Shown: positions 1-11,400, counted from the first letter of the stretch. The stretch is DNA of 64,000 bases from Isoetes taiwanensis (GCA_021234155.1 JAJEKV010000291.1:1-64000); one strand, 5' to 3'. Notes: generated by a model not told the origin, from the letters alone. Made by a program: numbers and translations.

Positions 1-395
1 GACAAGGGTTGGTTAGGGCTTCCAATTATCCTCTTTGGCATGTGATAATTGGAAATGGCCCACTTGCCTTAAGGGCTAGGTGGGCCAAATGTGCAATAAC
101 ATGGAAATAAAAGCCCACATTAATGTACATTGGAAAATGTGCACATTAATTGCACTCCAAGGGTGTGGGCTCCACTTGGCATGAAGTGCGTCCACTTGAA
201 TGTGCCCACATTAATGTGTACATTGGAAATGTGCACATTAATAGTTGCAATCTATTTTTGGCTTAATTGCCCCTGTGGCTACCCACTGCCACACGCCAGC
301 CGCATTAACGCTGTAAATGTGAGTGCGGTGCGCTGCGGACGAGGCAAAGACGCGTGATAATGTCTCCGGGCGCATAACCGCGGCCGAACGCCACA
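1..395 (-). repeat. Element A 3' LTR, partial (cut by window start)
   Basis: The stretch matches the inner part of the minus-strand LTR at 23526-25172 in the same orientation, including the repeated blocks built on ACATTAATGTGTACATTGG and GTGCACATTAAT. Read on the minus strand it begins TGTGGCGTTC at 395, directly after a purine tract, as an LTR 5' edge should. About 1.25 kb of the LTR should lie to the left of the window. It closes the outer chromovirus A, whose other LTR is at 23526-25172. Confidence 0.85.
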
Positions 396-1245
396 TTCTC
401 CCCACCTTGAATTGATGCCGCCCTCGGCAGCATCGCGGCCTCCCCACCTGGGATCAACCTAATCAACCCGAGCACATACCATAACTACCCTAATCCCTCA
501 CATTACTATTAAGATTACCTTAAGGTAATATTTTAGGGACATTATCACAACATTATATTATGAAATACTTATCAATTTAGCAACATCATTAAAACAAAGC
601 TACCAATAATTCACTTAACCTCACAATTGCTTATCAAAATTAAAATTAACGCCCGAAAGTTTCATTCCTCTTGCAACACATTCAAACAAAATTTGTGTTG
701 TGTTCGTATTCTAATTCTCCTTGCCTCCTGAGCTTCTATTGGCTCTGGTGTTTATTAATTACTAGTACCATTTAATTATTAATAAAATTTTTGCTATATG
801 GGTGACCACCCCACCTATCTACATGGATGCATGGCTAATCTCCCTACGTAGGGAAGAGGGTGAATCTTCCATTATGGTCGCGGAGACAGCCGCCTATATG
901 TCTATATGTCAGCCATGCTCTACACCTCTAGTTGCCCAAATGGAGGATAGGTCCTTCCGTATATGTAATGGAAGGCCCCGATTCCTCCCATCAAAGCATT
1001 AAGTATGGGGCTAGAGGTGCTTTTTCCTATCGCTGCATTCCTTCATGACCTCCTCCAGGTCGCTCTTACTCCAGGGGACGTAAGTAGACCTTTCTAATCT
1101 ACCTTCCACTGCCTGCTGAAACCACATGCCTGGCTATCGATAATACACCACTTCAGAGATCACCGTAGGGTCCTTATCATCGGTAACAACGATGACCCTA
1201 CTAAGCATAGGTTGCATGCGAGATTAATCTTTACTGCCACAAGAA
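396..1245 (-). other. Element A 3' untranslated region with two polypurine tracts
   Basis: This is the non-coding tail between the chromodomain and the 3' LTR of A. On the minus strand a purine tract AAGGTGGGGAGAA (396-408) abuts the LTR start and would prime plus-strand DNA synthesis. A second copy of the tract (439-449) lies just upstream, and a short stem-loop (414-434) separates them. The same arrangement is found in element B at 13775-13827. The remainder is AT-rich and I see no reading frame of note. The small frame at 802-1002 is not supported by the second copy. Confidence 0.7.
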
Positions 1246-2315
1246 TTAACCTACACAAATCGACACATGCCCGAGCCGACCGAGATGACCTTGCCGCCCC
1301 ATTGCTCCATAAACTGTGGATACCGCTTTTACTAAATCTTTCTTAAGTACCACGCCGCTTTCCATCGGCAAAGGGTAAGTGTTTCCAATTTGACCAAATA
1401 ACACCGGAGGAATTCCGACTTCCTCGCTTGAAAGCTTTATCAAGAATCACCAACTATTTCCAAATGCCATTTCCAACAATGTTGAGAATCCAAGACTTCG
1501 CCCGGTTTGGAGTATGCTTCTTCAACAAACTCACGGGAAGACCTTATGAATCTTTAGGTGTGGCCGGCAAGTCTAGCTTGTAGATTGATACCTACTCTCT
1601 TGACTATTCTCAAAGGTTCAGCTCCACCTCGGGAGCAAGCTTCGGGTGAATTCCTATCCCGAAGCCACTACCTTGATCTTGAGCCAAACATCATCTCCAA
1701 CTTTGAACTCTCTTATCGTTTCGATGCTTGTCATGATGTTCTTCGACGCACTTCTTGCCGCTAGCGGTGATAACCCCTCGAACTTTTCCATTGCCGGGCC
1801 GTGATGTCGCCAACATTCACAAGGAACTTCCACTTTGACACCCGGCCAGCCAAGTGTTCCGGAGTTAAAGCAATCGGAGCAGTCGTAATTGATCATAAAC
1901 GCATATTTGATGATTCCCCGCTGGTGCTATTGTATGCAAACTCCACCAAGTGAATAAATTCTTCCCACATACTTTGCTTATTCCGTACAGTTTTGTAGTG
2001 TCCTCTAAAATTCTCATATCCGCTTCCGTCTGCCATCCGGTCTGAGGATGATATGCCGCGGGTCAGTTGATAGTCATTCGAATTGTCGCGAAAGAGGTCT
2101 TGCCAAAAGCGCGCCATGAACTTCGATCCCCTCGCTGAGATGATCTCCCTGCATGCCATGAAACCTCAAGATCTTTGGTGAAGAGCTTTGCCGTGATTCA
2201 TAGTCAGACTGGTGGATCCAAAGAAGGCACACAAATGTGCCATCTTCGACAACTTTGTCGCACTTTCACTACCATCAAGGCATCCTTCCCCCTTGCCGCT
2301 CTTGGGAGTCCCCGC
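1246..2315 (-). pseudogene. Element A integrase C-terminal half and chromodomain, broken
   Basis: This is the downstream half of the integrase of element A. The frame at 1893-2159 holds the catalytic-core region (FMARFWQDLF, then MWEEFIHLVEFAYNST). The frame at 1654-1896 holds the linker to the C-terminal domain (REFKVGDDVWLKIKV), and the frame at 1246-1443 ends in the chromodomain tail VLKKDLVK. Each part matches element B at 11880-12889. Several frameshifts separate the parts. Homology starts at the codons for GTPK near 2315, exactly where element B's LTR begins. The missing upstream half of the same integrase is at 15399-15820, so the gene was split by insertion of B. Chromodomains of this retroelement class are known to bind histone marks. 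This copy cannot be functional. Confidence 0.82.
2312..2315. other. Candidate target-site duplication of element B, left
   Basis: CCGC here and at 15399-15402 flank the two LTRs of element B. Removing B and one copy rejoins the integrase of element A in register (GGGAGTCC, CCGC, GGATGAAATCC). A 5-bp duplication is normal for this class. Only four bases agree, perhaps because of decay at the LTR edge. Confidence 0.5.
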
Positions 2316-3851
2316 TAGATCGCTCCAGCCGACAAGATACCCCAGACGCATATCACCGCCATCGCCACGCCAAGTATTAATTTTCACCTCGCATTGACGC
2401 GGCACGCCAATCCGATAGCCAGTAAGTAGCCCTAGGGGCAACTTGGTTAGGAGTGTTCATAGCTGGTTAATGTGCACATGCGCACATTAATGAGGGCACA
2501 CCTTTCCATGTTGGCATTATTTTGCCACCTAGCCACCAAAGCTGCAGTGGGCCCTTCCACCATCCCACATGCCAAATTGGGTAATTGAAACCCTAGCCTA
2601 AACCCCATGTCTATTTAGGTAGGAAAACCCTAGCTTAATAGTTTTTCGGCCCTTAGGGGTTTAGGAGCTCGGGCTTTTGCTGCCCGCGAGCCAAAAACCG
2701 CCTCCCCAGACGCCTGCTTAATTGTTTCTAAGCTTCCCTCAATTCGGACGCCAGATGGTTGAACTCGTATCAGAGGAGCCACTCAATGATCATTTGGTCA
2801 ATTTTAATAGCTTAAACCGCCTTCTAGTCATAGAATCAAAGAGGGTTTAGACTATTAAATTGCCCATAGTAGCTATCTAGATCTTAGATCTCGACACTAA
2901 CTAAAGAACCTAACTCTATGATTAGATCTAGTTCTTTTAGCTCTCAAGTGGATATATTGGATGATGTATTTCGTGAACCTTGTATTGGGAAGGGGGTAGA
3001 GGCCCTAAAGCTTGTGTAGTTGGATGCTTCCTAGAGTAGCCTCTCTAGCACACTGTAGATTCGCCTGTGTACAAGAGCCACACCGGGTTGTGTGGGTGAA
3101 GGCCAGACTGGCTGCAAGGAGGTTCATGTCCTGGACTCTTGAACGATCCCCTGGTGTGTAAAAGCCTACCGGGGATCATTGTGACTAGGTCTAATGGCTT
3201 ACCACTGAGTGGTGCGCATGGGCTCGACACCCGTGAAGTGGTGTACACTTTCCAGTGGTTCAGTCGAATACGGCAGTGGCCCTAGTCACCTTTGAGTTAG
3301 CATGGCCTCCCCGGAGGGGAGGATCCCACCGCCTGCATCTAACCGGGAGGATGAGACCTGTGAATAGCCCCTTCTACTATGCATCCGCGGCTACGTCCCG
3401 CCACTTTCAACCTACTCGCAAAAGTGTGCACAGAGGGGCGGATGGAGTGGACAACCTTATGCCATGGCCTTTATGCCAAACGCAAATCCATTGCCATGAA
3501 TTTCGCCTCTAACGAACTCGAGACCTGCCGCCGTCATCCCTTTGAGTCCGAGCCTTGCAGGGATCCCCATGTGATGTAGCCGATCTTTGTCTATGCAGAT
3601 ATGAGGGGACCATCCTTTCATGGTCACAGGATGCTGATGTATGTGCTACTGACATGTATGTTTACGCTTCCGCAGCTAGGTAGGCCTTGAGGGGAGATGG
3701 CAGAATGACACCTTCACTCCCCAATCGGTGACTCGCTACGTGCGCTGGATATGTGGAGGGCCCCGACGCGATGGAGCTGGTGTGGGGGAAGAACTTCCTG
3801 TTTGCATAATGCGAGTGCAACTGTGCATAACCTAGTAGGGGATCGCCATGC
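2316..3851 (+). repeat. Element B 5' LTR
   Basis: This is the direct repeat of 13828-15398 and the reverse complement of 23526-25172. Shared landmarks are AGTAGCCCTAGGGGCAACTT near 2425, the TATA-like GTCTATTTAGG near 2610, and GAGCTGGTGTGGGG near 3774. It is about 1.54 kb long. The 5' edge is decayed relative to the TGTGACG start of the 3' LTR. The 3' edge is followed at once by a primer-binding site. Small frames inside it are not conserved between LTR copies and are not genes. Confidence 0.88.
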
Positions 3852-3866
3852 TGGTATCGAGCAATG
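3852..3866 (+). other. Element B primer-binding site, initiator-Met tRNA type
   Basis: TGGTATCGAGCAATG follows the LTR end. Plant Ty3/Gypsy elements commonly begin this site with TGGTATCAGAGC, complementary to the 3' end of initiator tRNA-Met. One base is missing here. Element A has the equivalent at 23510-23525 on the minus strand. Confidence 0.72.
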
Positions 3867-4519
3867 TTCTTGGAGACCAAGAGCAAAGCACCTAATTACG
3901 TTCCCGCAAGAGTACTAATCCTGATAGGATCCTCAAGCCTCGAAAAGTGGGGAAAAATTTTTCACCTTTGTAGTTATGCTAAGCTAGTAACAATTAAGTG
4001 AATTGGAATTTAACAAGATTAAAAAGAACGAGCCAAAATTTTCCAGGAGGAAACCACGTACCGCTACCGTCCGGTAACTAACTTTTTGTTTTGAAGCCAG
4101 GCGCAAGCCATGAGACATCGAGCCAAGAACACCAAAACATGATGAATTTGAGATAAATAATGTGGTAAGGCTAATTCTAAGGTAGGAATTAGTTAGAATA
4201 GCATGTTTTAATTACCTAAAACCCTAGAATGGAGTGAGACTCGTACCGCTACCGGGTCGAAAACCAAAACATTAGTATTGGAACGAAAATAAGTCGTGGA
4301 GACCAATAGGTAGAAAAGTCTGAAATAAGCATAAGTTTTAGATAAATTGGTGCCTTAGCATGTTAAAACGTAGAAAGCAACCTGAGTTTTGACCTAAAAT
4401 TCCCCAAGCTATAAATAGATGTAGAAACCCTCATTTTTTCGCCAGTTCTGTAGAAATCCGCCTTCCCAACTTAGGCTTATCTTTTCGGCGCTTTTATCCC
4501 GATTGACGCATCCAGAAAC
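3867..4519 (+). promoter_or_regulatory. Element B internal promoter module before ORF0
   Basis: This non-coding leader has two degenerate motif copies (4053-4117 and 4235-4304), each ending in a GAGAC core. A consensus plant TATA box CTATAAATAG lies at 4409-4418, 101 bp before the ATG of ORF0. Spacing and order match the minus-strand module at 22887-23507 of element A, where the two motifs are clean 67-70 bp hairpins. Promoter function is inferred from this conservation. Confidence 0.55.
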
Positions 4520-5771
4520 ATGGCCCCAACCAAACGTAATCAAGTAAGGAAGCTGCCGCCAGCGAACCACCAGCCACCGGTGCGTAGATCATTCGAAGAT
4601 GCTTCTCGCGGAGAGGCCTCGCAAGAGGGGCCGCTCACGGACGAAGAGGAAGACACCTCCGATTTGATCGATGTCTTCAACCAGCAGGTGGAGGACGAGG
4701 CCACATCAACAACCCACGGACCTAAGAGACGCAGGGAGGTGTACTTAAGAAATAGAGCCGGAGAACCGCAAAGAAGAACAAGCGGGCATCATCTCGTGAC
4801 GCGACCCACGAAATCCTCGAAAGGTGATGAGCAGTGATTGCGTCCGAGCCGGAGGTAGCGTAATCTTAGATTCATCGTATACGAAATTTGCTAAGAGAAG
4901 CGGTAGAAGACAAAAAGAGGAAAAGGGAGGAAGAGGAACAAAAGGCAGCAATAGAAAAGAAGAAAAAGAAAGGGAAAGTTCGCGGCCGCATAAGGAGAAC
5001 GCAAGGACCGCCACCGAGGGAAGAGGCCAAAACCCAATAGTTATCATTAAGGAGCCGGCAACCCGATTTAACCCCCAAACCCTTCCTCCGGTCACTTCCG
5101 ATGAAGACTTCAACCCTAACGGGTTGTAGGAAGCTCTTCCAAGCACCCAGCGACGAAGCAGAAGTACCCGAAAGCAAGACTGGCACCGAGCAACCCCACC
5201 AAGACCAAGTGCATGAGCCCCTGAATACCCGCATGGGATAGAAAGAAGTAACTAACACTCTGCCGGGAAGCCTACGCCAATTTGTTGTGGGTGAAGATTT
5301 ATGAGGAAGATGAGAGAGCACGAGGGCCTACATGAAGAAATGGGGAGGCCTTATAACAAATATTAAGGAGGAAAACAGGGTTAAGTTCATCGAGGGAGGG
5401 CGACCAACGAAGCAGCAAACTCAAGGCCGCCACCACTGAAGCCTGTTGTTCCAAGCCGCCACCCGTGAAGAAAGCTGACAGGAAGGAGGTGGAGAGAAGA
5501 GCGTTATGGAGATTAGACACCTCCAGCGCAGCCTTCGGTCTCCTAATCCCCCGCCCCTCTTCACGGCAGGCTGGTGGAAGGTGCGCAGCCTATAGAACGT
5601 AATTTTAGAGTCACGCATCTAGGCGCCGGCAATGCAAGAGGCTGCCGAGGCAAAGATAGTGCAACATTTGAAGATTCTCAAACCGCACTATCCACGCTTG
5701 CTGCAACCTTTAATGCGACAAGACATGAGTCTTGCGACCGCATTAAGGAGAACGCCTTAGAAACTTTTTTG
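4520..5771 (+). pseudogene. Element B ORF0, extra frame upstream of gag, broken
   Basis: The frame opens MAPTKRNQVRKLPP, then runs through acidic and Lys/Glu-rich stretches (a 25-30 residue basic-acidic run around 4900-4980, probably coiled or disordered). It ends in a helical-looking segment containing HLKILKPHYPRLLQPL near 5670-5715. Frameshifts near 4830, 5130 and beyond split it. The position between the leader and gag, and the weakly similar ends, match ORF0 of element A at 21538-22886. I recognise no domain and assign no function. Ty3/Gypsy elements usually have only gag and pol here, so this frame is an addition to the standard plan. The start codon was chosen because A also begins with M-A-x-T-K and has the same TATA-to-ATG distance. 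Confidence 0.55.
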
Positions 5772-6484
5772 TGTACCACTAATTAAAATTTTGTAATATA
5801 GAGCAATTTTGTGTAAATCTTGATGACATAAACTTGAGTAATTAGAGCAAATTAATAAGTTTTTAGCTTTTATTTCAAAGGAAATAGATATTTGGGAGCC
5901 GAGACATAGATGTTTCACACCGCTACCGTCAAAAAAACAAAAGTTAGGATTGAAGCTTGTGCTTAAAGCCGCGGAGACCGCACAAACTTGACCAAAACAG
6001 TCTAAATTGACCAAATAAGGGGTCAATTTCGCTAATTTGGTGAGCCCATCACCCCTTTACACCATTAGTTTACCCAAATTGACACCTTTAATCTAAATGG
6101 GACTGATGTCACAGCTCGCTACCGCCAAGAAACAAAGTTAGGATTGGAAGGAGGATTAAAGTCGTGAGACCTCTTACCAATTCTTCACCAGACTTGTCAA
6201 AGTCACCTTCAACCCATCGTGATAGCATCTTTTAGGTAACCTAGCCTTGTTCAAGCATCTCCTCTATAGTCCTCAAACTCCTATTTTGACCTCAGATAAG
6301 TTAGAATTACCCAATCCTAGGAAATTTCCAAGTCATCCAAAAATTGGGGTTTCCCCTTTTCTATAAATAGACCCGCCACTTTCACATAGCACCCCTCGAA
6401 ACTGCCTCCCGCCCTTCTAGCCGATTTCCTAACTCCCGAGGCGCTCTTTGCAACCATTTGTTACCTTCTTCTCGCAATTAATCA
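5772..6484 (+). promoter_or_regulatory. Element B second internal promoter module before gag
   Basis: No coding potential is visible. Two degenerate copies of the same motif seen before ORF0 lie at 5909-5979 and 6107-6171. A TATA box CTATAAATAG is at 6361-6370, 114 bp before the gag ATG. The counterpart in element A is 20840-21405. The phrase TAATTTTTGG/CCAAAAATT with a run of pyrimidines just before the TATA box is shared by both elements. Confidence 0.55.
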
Positions 6485-7969
6485 ATGGCAACTTCGATTT
6501 CCGGAGATGGTGGTAATATCTTTGCCGAGGTCGTCGACCAAATCTTCCGTATTTTTCAGAAGGAGGTAGATCTAAGCAACCTTGCACGCGACCCGGCTTT
6601 ATAGTAGAGTCTTGACTGAAGTTCCAACTGGGGTAGGAACCCAAAGCTAGTGCAACTCCCTCCTTGTATAGGATATTTTGTTCTTGTGACAGCCCCTAGT
6701 AAAAGATTAGACGATGTCCCTAACATCGCCAAATACCCTCACAAACAAAGCGACCGCATTTACCTGAGCCAATGGTCCTAAGCGTCAGCAGACTCAAGTA
6801 CTTCTCTTTCAACACTGCCCCGCAATCTTTCTTCACCCACCAGGTCGGTGACCATTGTGGGGAAACTCTATTCCCCCATGGACGGGATCCATTAGCCGTG
6901 ATGTAAATAACAACGGCTCACACGCATGAACAGGAGCAGAAGGGAAGGGAAGAAGACCGGATGAACAGAACTGAGGAGGAGGAAGACGATGTTGAGCTCG
7001 GCCAGCGGAGAGCAGCGGTAGCGAGCGGGAGTAGCAAGACCCGAAGCCGGCGGTTTCGGTAGCGCCACCTGAGTTAGGCATCACAAAACACAGCTCCCAT
7101 TGTATAAAACCGAGAAGGTGAGGTTTCTCACGGCGACATTCAAAACTCGGAGTCACGGGGAAAGGAGATGCAGGCAGTTCTTTGCACCAACTCCGAGCGG
7201 ACGGGCGACTTCATCGTCAGGAAGTCGACTTTCCCCTCAAGTAAGGGAAGCCGACGCCCTGCGGGAGAGTTTACCTCAGGCGTCCGAAGCCACAGCATCA
7301 GGCGGTCATGGAAATGACAAGGCTGAGAACAAGCTGACGGAGGAAGAGTTCCTCCCTTGAGGAGCAGGATGGGGATCCCTATCGACCTCAAACATCCTAA
7401 CGGCAAGCTCGTCCACTTGAGAACCTCCCGGGGATAGGGCCAGCGATTGACCTCCGGAGGGCTTCAGCAATCCAAAGGACTACGAGGAGCTCACCACGGT
7501 GGAGGTTGATGATTTTGAAGCGATTACCGCAGCTGGATACCGAAGTGGCGGAGGACCCATCTCATAGCAACGACAAGGTCATTACGCTATTACCGCCATT
7601 GCCGATGGATGGAAGAATAGCGGTTATCCAATCGCAAAAGTTCACCCCCGTGAGGCGAGGGAAGGAGTATCGTTGTCGATTGCACCTCAGGATTCGGCCG
7701 GCATGCACGGCTACCCCTAACACCGAAAGTATGCAATCCCGGTGAAAGAGCGGTAGCACTCGACGTCTTCGACCGCCATACCTTACAGGCGGCAAGGCTG
7801 CCGCCGTAAATGACAGCCTTACACCTCCCACTGCAGAATAGAAGATTTAGCAAGAGCATTACAGGTGGATCTCCAGCCAATGTCTTAGGAACTTGGGGCC
7901 ATTCAAAGGGAAACAGCCCAAGTGAAAAAGTTCTTGGAGGATAATCCATCTTACCGCATCAACAAGTGA
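6485..7969 (+). pseudogene. gag: Element B gag part a (N-terminal region), broken
   Basis: The frame begins MATSISGDGGNIFAEVVDQI and, after many frameshifts, ends with the conserved tail FLEDNPSYR just before a TGA at 7967-7969. The same start (MAT..SG) and the same tail are found in element A (20839 down to 19327), and the tail in element C (25814-25939). The product would be the N-terminal part of the structural Gag polyprotein that forms the virus-like particle. The middle contains Arg/Lys-rich and Pro-rich segments. The frame is too broken to act. The ATG follows a TATA box by 114 bp, as in element A. Confidence 0.62.
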
Positions 7970-8148
7970 TTAGCAAAGAGTTGCAAGTTCTTGTATTAGT
8001 GTAATATAAAATATAAATATAACATTCTCTTGCACTATAAATGTTTTGTTGATACATTTTGTGTCCCCTCAACCATGCCAACAAACATAAATAATGCAAG
8101 AAAGCAAGGAAAACTAACCATGTAGATATGAACCACTTGTGTATGCAG
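7970..8148 (+). other. Conserved spacer between gag parts, candidate intron
   Basis: After the gag-a stop codon all three Ty3 copies (here, 19144-19326, 25699-25813) carry an AT-rich stretch with a shared core TTTTGTTGATACATTTTG and CAACAAACATAA. It ends in a branch-point-like CTAAC (8114-8118) and a 3'-splice-like TGTATGCAG (8141-8148), followed by the next gag frame. I cannot point to a clear GT donor. Confidence 0.42.
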
Positions 8149-9480
8149 ACTAGAGGCCCGAGCGCCAGGAGAACGACAATGCGGGAACTTACTGGGGAAC
8201 AGAACCCGCCTGACCCACGCCCGACAAGAAACCCGCTTGGAAGAATTTGGACAAATGACCCCGTAAGAAGAAATATCGCCAAATGAGGACGGACCTCGAG
8301 CAGATAAAGCTTTGCTAGCCGCCTGGCGAGCAGGTTCGTGGGTAACGCCAAACGCCGCAAGCATCATTTCGGAGAACGGTAGAGACGGAAGAGGAGCAAG
8401 AGAGGAAGGTCCCCGCCTTGGACTCCTCCGACTCAAGCTCCGATTCACTCCGATTCGAGGAAGAAGAAGAGCAGAACCAAGTCCGAAAGCATTTAAAGGC
8501 GAGGAACCACCCTGAGGGACCTCATAAAAGGACACAAGAACCTCCTCGACTACCGTAAGAAAGTAGACTCGCATTGGGAAATGTTTGGAAGGCGGGAAGC
8601 TTCGAAAGCAATTCTCGGAGAACAGGCGTCGCATGGAAGGGGAGGCTTGGCTTGACGAGATGAGCGAATCACGGCAATGCCTATGGTATGAAGGATAAGG
8701 ATAAAGGCAGGCAACAAATAACCCCAAGGGAAAGACGATTTGGTGGAAGGGCTATGCCAAGGCTCATGGCTTAAGCGAGGGGATGCTTGCGTGTTCAAGA
8801 AGTTTGCTAAAAGCCTTCAAGCGCCATTACGTTCAAGAGAGCACAAGTCCAAGATGATGCGCCAGTTCTACAAAGTTGCAAAGAAGGCAACAAGTCAAGC
8901 ATGCAAATACACTGGAGGAATTTATGAGGCTAAGGTCGTGTATGTGCCAAAGTTAGGTGAGAAGCATGCGCGGGAAAGCTACATTGAAGGTCTGAATGAG
9001 GAGATCCACTTAAACTTTAAGGGCAATAAACCCTAGAGCGGTATTTCGGAGGCGGAGTCAAGGCAATAAGCTTGCAAGGGGCGGGACCACCGGAATAAGC
9101 GGCCGAGAGGCAACATTATTACCAAGATAAAGGCAAAAGGCAAAGCAGTTTAGCCCGAAACAGACCGGCCAGGACCAGCTAGAGCCCCATATAGTGGCAA
9201 TCAAGGGAAAGCAGCTAGGAGAAGAAGCGGTGTCCTTCAAAGACAAGCAAGGGAAGGGTCAAACTACTCCCAAAGCAAAGGCGATCCTTTAGGACAGCTA
9301 CCCTGGAAAAGAAGGACGAGTGCATAGAAAAGCGGCTTTGCCGGTGTGTTTCGGCGGGCCATAGGACGACAAGCGCCCATATGTCATGAAGTGCGGCGCT
9401 AGCAAGAGTTGGGAGATTGGGACACTGTGCGGCGACGGCGGTGAGGAGGCCCCGCGACTACATTGAGGTGAGTGTCATAT
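8149..9480 (+). pseudogene. gag: Element B gag part b: capsid and zinc knuckle, broken
   Basis: This is the capsid (retrotransposon Gag) region, with EAWLDEMSES near 8645 and WWKGYAKAHGLS at 8739-8775. An alpha-helical capsid part follows (KAFKRHYV, then LEEFMRLR, 8810-8930). Near 9340-9400 a decayed CCHC zinc knuckle is visible (VCFGG, then YVMKC); in element A it reads CPFRCFQPGHRTAN. The knuckle would bind element RNA during packaging. Frameshifts and stops interrupt the frame. It is followed directly by the protease region, as expected for Gag-Pol. Confidence 0.72.
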
Positions 9481-9978
9481 CTTTGCCGCAATAGGATACT
9501 GAGCAAGCAGAGAGTATAAAGATAAAGTAATTTCCACGATTGGGAAAGGCCAAGGCCAAGTCATTTATAGTCCTAATAGATTCGGGGGAAGTAGCCATAA
9601 CTTTGCATCTCCCTGAATGGTTCAAATGTTGAAGTTGAAACCATTAAAGTCAAAGCCAAGGCCCGTTGTCTTAGCAAGTGGGGCAAAAATGACAAGCGGT
9701 AAAAAGAATCAACTTTGACATCGACTTGCCGGGGATTAAGATCGGATGGGGGCGGAGGTAATGAGCATCGGCAAATATGACTTGATAATAGGTATGGAGT
9801 ACCTTGGACCAGCGGGGCCATTATTGATTGTGGAAAGCGGAAGGTGACCTTCCCAACACCCGACGGCAAGATCATTGAGATACTTGTGTAAAGAAGTTGT
9901 CCCCATCATGCGGTGTATGTCTTCTAAACTATTTGTTCAAGTGCATCAAGAGTGAGCAGGTAGCATACATCTTCAAGC
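9481..9978 (+). pseudogene. pol: Element B aspartic protease region
   Basis: The catalytic motif appears as SFIVLIDSG at 9561-9587, the DSG form usual for this class of aspartic protease, which matures Gag-Pol. Downstream, at 9772-9800, KYDLIIGMEYLG matches the conserved second half of the fold (LIIGM). Element A holds the same region at 17231-17800. Frameshifts prevent expression as one protein. Confidence 0.72.
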
Positions 9979-10923
9979 TTGAGATTAGTGAGCCGGAATT
10001 GGAAGGAAGCAAAGAAGACAAGATGCTCAAACAAGTTGCCGAGGCAAATAGCTAAGTTGATCACGGAGTTCCACCATCTCTTTCCAGATGAGATCAAGCA
10101 GCTCCCTCCTTATAGGAGTCGAAAAGAGATAGCACTCGAACCGAACAAAACCGACAAGCAAGGCTCCATATAGAATGACAACGCAGAGTTGCCGGAGCTA
10201 AAAGAAGTTCTGGAGGAGTCGCTTTCGACCTAGGTTTCATTAGACCTAGTGTGTCCGCCGTTTGGAGCGCCCATTCTTTTTGTCAAGAAGAAGGATGGAT
10301 CTTTGAGAATGTGCATAGACTATAGACAGTTGAATAAGCACACCATTAAGAACAAGTATGCGCTTCCAAGATCCAGGCGACTTGATGGATCAGCTTCAAG
10401 GAGCAAAGATCTTCTCCAAAATCGACTTAAGGTCGAGGTTATCATCGACACGGATAAAGGAGGAGGATATCCACAAGACCGCCTTCAGACGCTGTATGGG
10501 CATTATGAGTTCCAAAGTGATGCCTTTCGGGCTTATCAAATGCCCTAACGAACGTTCATGAGGCTCATGAACGATATCTTCGTGGGAGTTCCCGGACACC
10601 TTTGTGATTGTTTTCTTTGATGACATTTTGGTGTATAGCAGATCCTTGAAGAGCACGTGCAACACTTGAGAAGGGTGCTAGAGAAGTTGAGGAGGCACCA
10701 AGTTGTGCATAAGTTGTCGAAGTGCCACCGCCATATGAGAAGGTGGGAATACCTTGGTCATGTGATCTCGGCGGAAGGCATCTCGCCGGACCCCCGCCAA
10801 GATTGGCTTGATGATTCCGTGGGTGGCCGAAAGAATGTGCACGAGGTCAGAAGTTTTCTACCGGTTAGTGGTACTACAGGGAAGTTCGTGAAGAACTTTG
10901 CTAAGATAGCAGCCCCGGATTAA
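9979..10923 (+). pseudogene. pol: Element B reverse transcriptase
   Basis: The linker to RT reads FPDEIKQLPPYR at 10084-10120. RT blocks follow in order: [20 protein letters not shown] (10264-10323), [26 protein letters not shown] (10404-10440), GHYEFQ...MPFG, and the catalytic FFDDILVYS near 10613-10640, the F-x-DD form typical of Ty3/Gypsy. EYLGHVISAEGISPDPR at 10748-10800 is the thumb/connection signature. Single-base shifts at several places break it. It would copy element RNA into DNA in the particle. Confidence 0.88.
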
Positions 10924-11400
10924 CAGAACGGACGAGGGCGTAGAAGGTGAAAGATTGGGTAGAGCATTGGCACAAGAAAGCCCAAAAGGGATTTGAATTG
11001 TTGAAGGAAGCTTTAACAACAGCCCCGGTCTTAACCTCCTGGGACGGACCGGAGAGAAAGATAAGCTTGTAGCAACGGATGCAGTAAGATAGCTACAGTG
11101 CAAAGTGCTTATGCAAGAAGAGCGCGGTGGTAGCGTATGATTCCGTGAAGATGAACGACGCCAGACGCCGCTTACCCAACGCCACGCATCAGGAATTGCT
11201 TGCGGTTGTCGTATGTTAAGAATATGGAGGCACTACCTCTTGGGAAGGAAGTTCCAATTGATACCGGACCATCGAGCCTCCAATATGTATTCACACGCAA
11301 CCACACCCTCAACCGAGGCAGCGGAGATGGATGGAGTTCCCGAGGAATACGACTTTGATATAGTCTACAAGCGTGGAAACTCAATGTGGTAGCAGATCGC
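10924..11400 (+). pseudogene. pol: Element B RNase H region
   Basis: After the RT thumb the frame shows fragments of the Ty3-type RNase H: KGFELLKEAL..APVL (10985-11035), then KMNDARRRLPNATHQELL (11150-11205) and RRWMEFPEEYDFDIVYK with shifts (11325-11375). The best intact counterpart is in element A at 15899-16153. Its role is removal of the RNA strand after reverse transcription. It is decayed. Confidence 0.72.

Noticed and set aside
8035-8727. Minus-strand 230-codon open frame
   Set aside because: It lies antisense to the gag capsid region of element B and its sequence shows no family resemblance. The capsid reading on the plus strand is supported by elements A and C.
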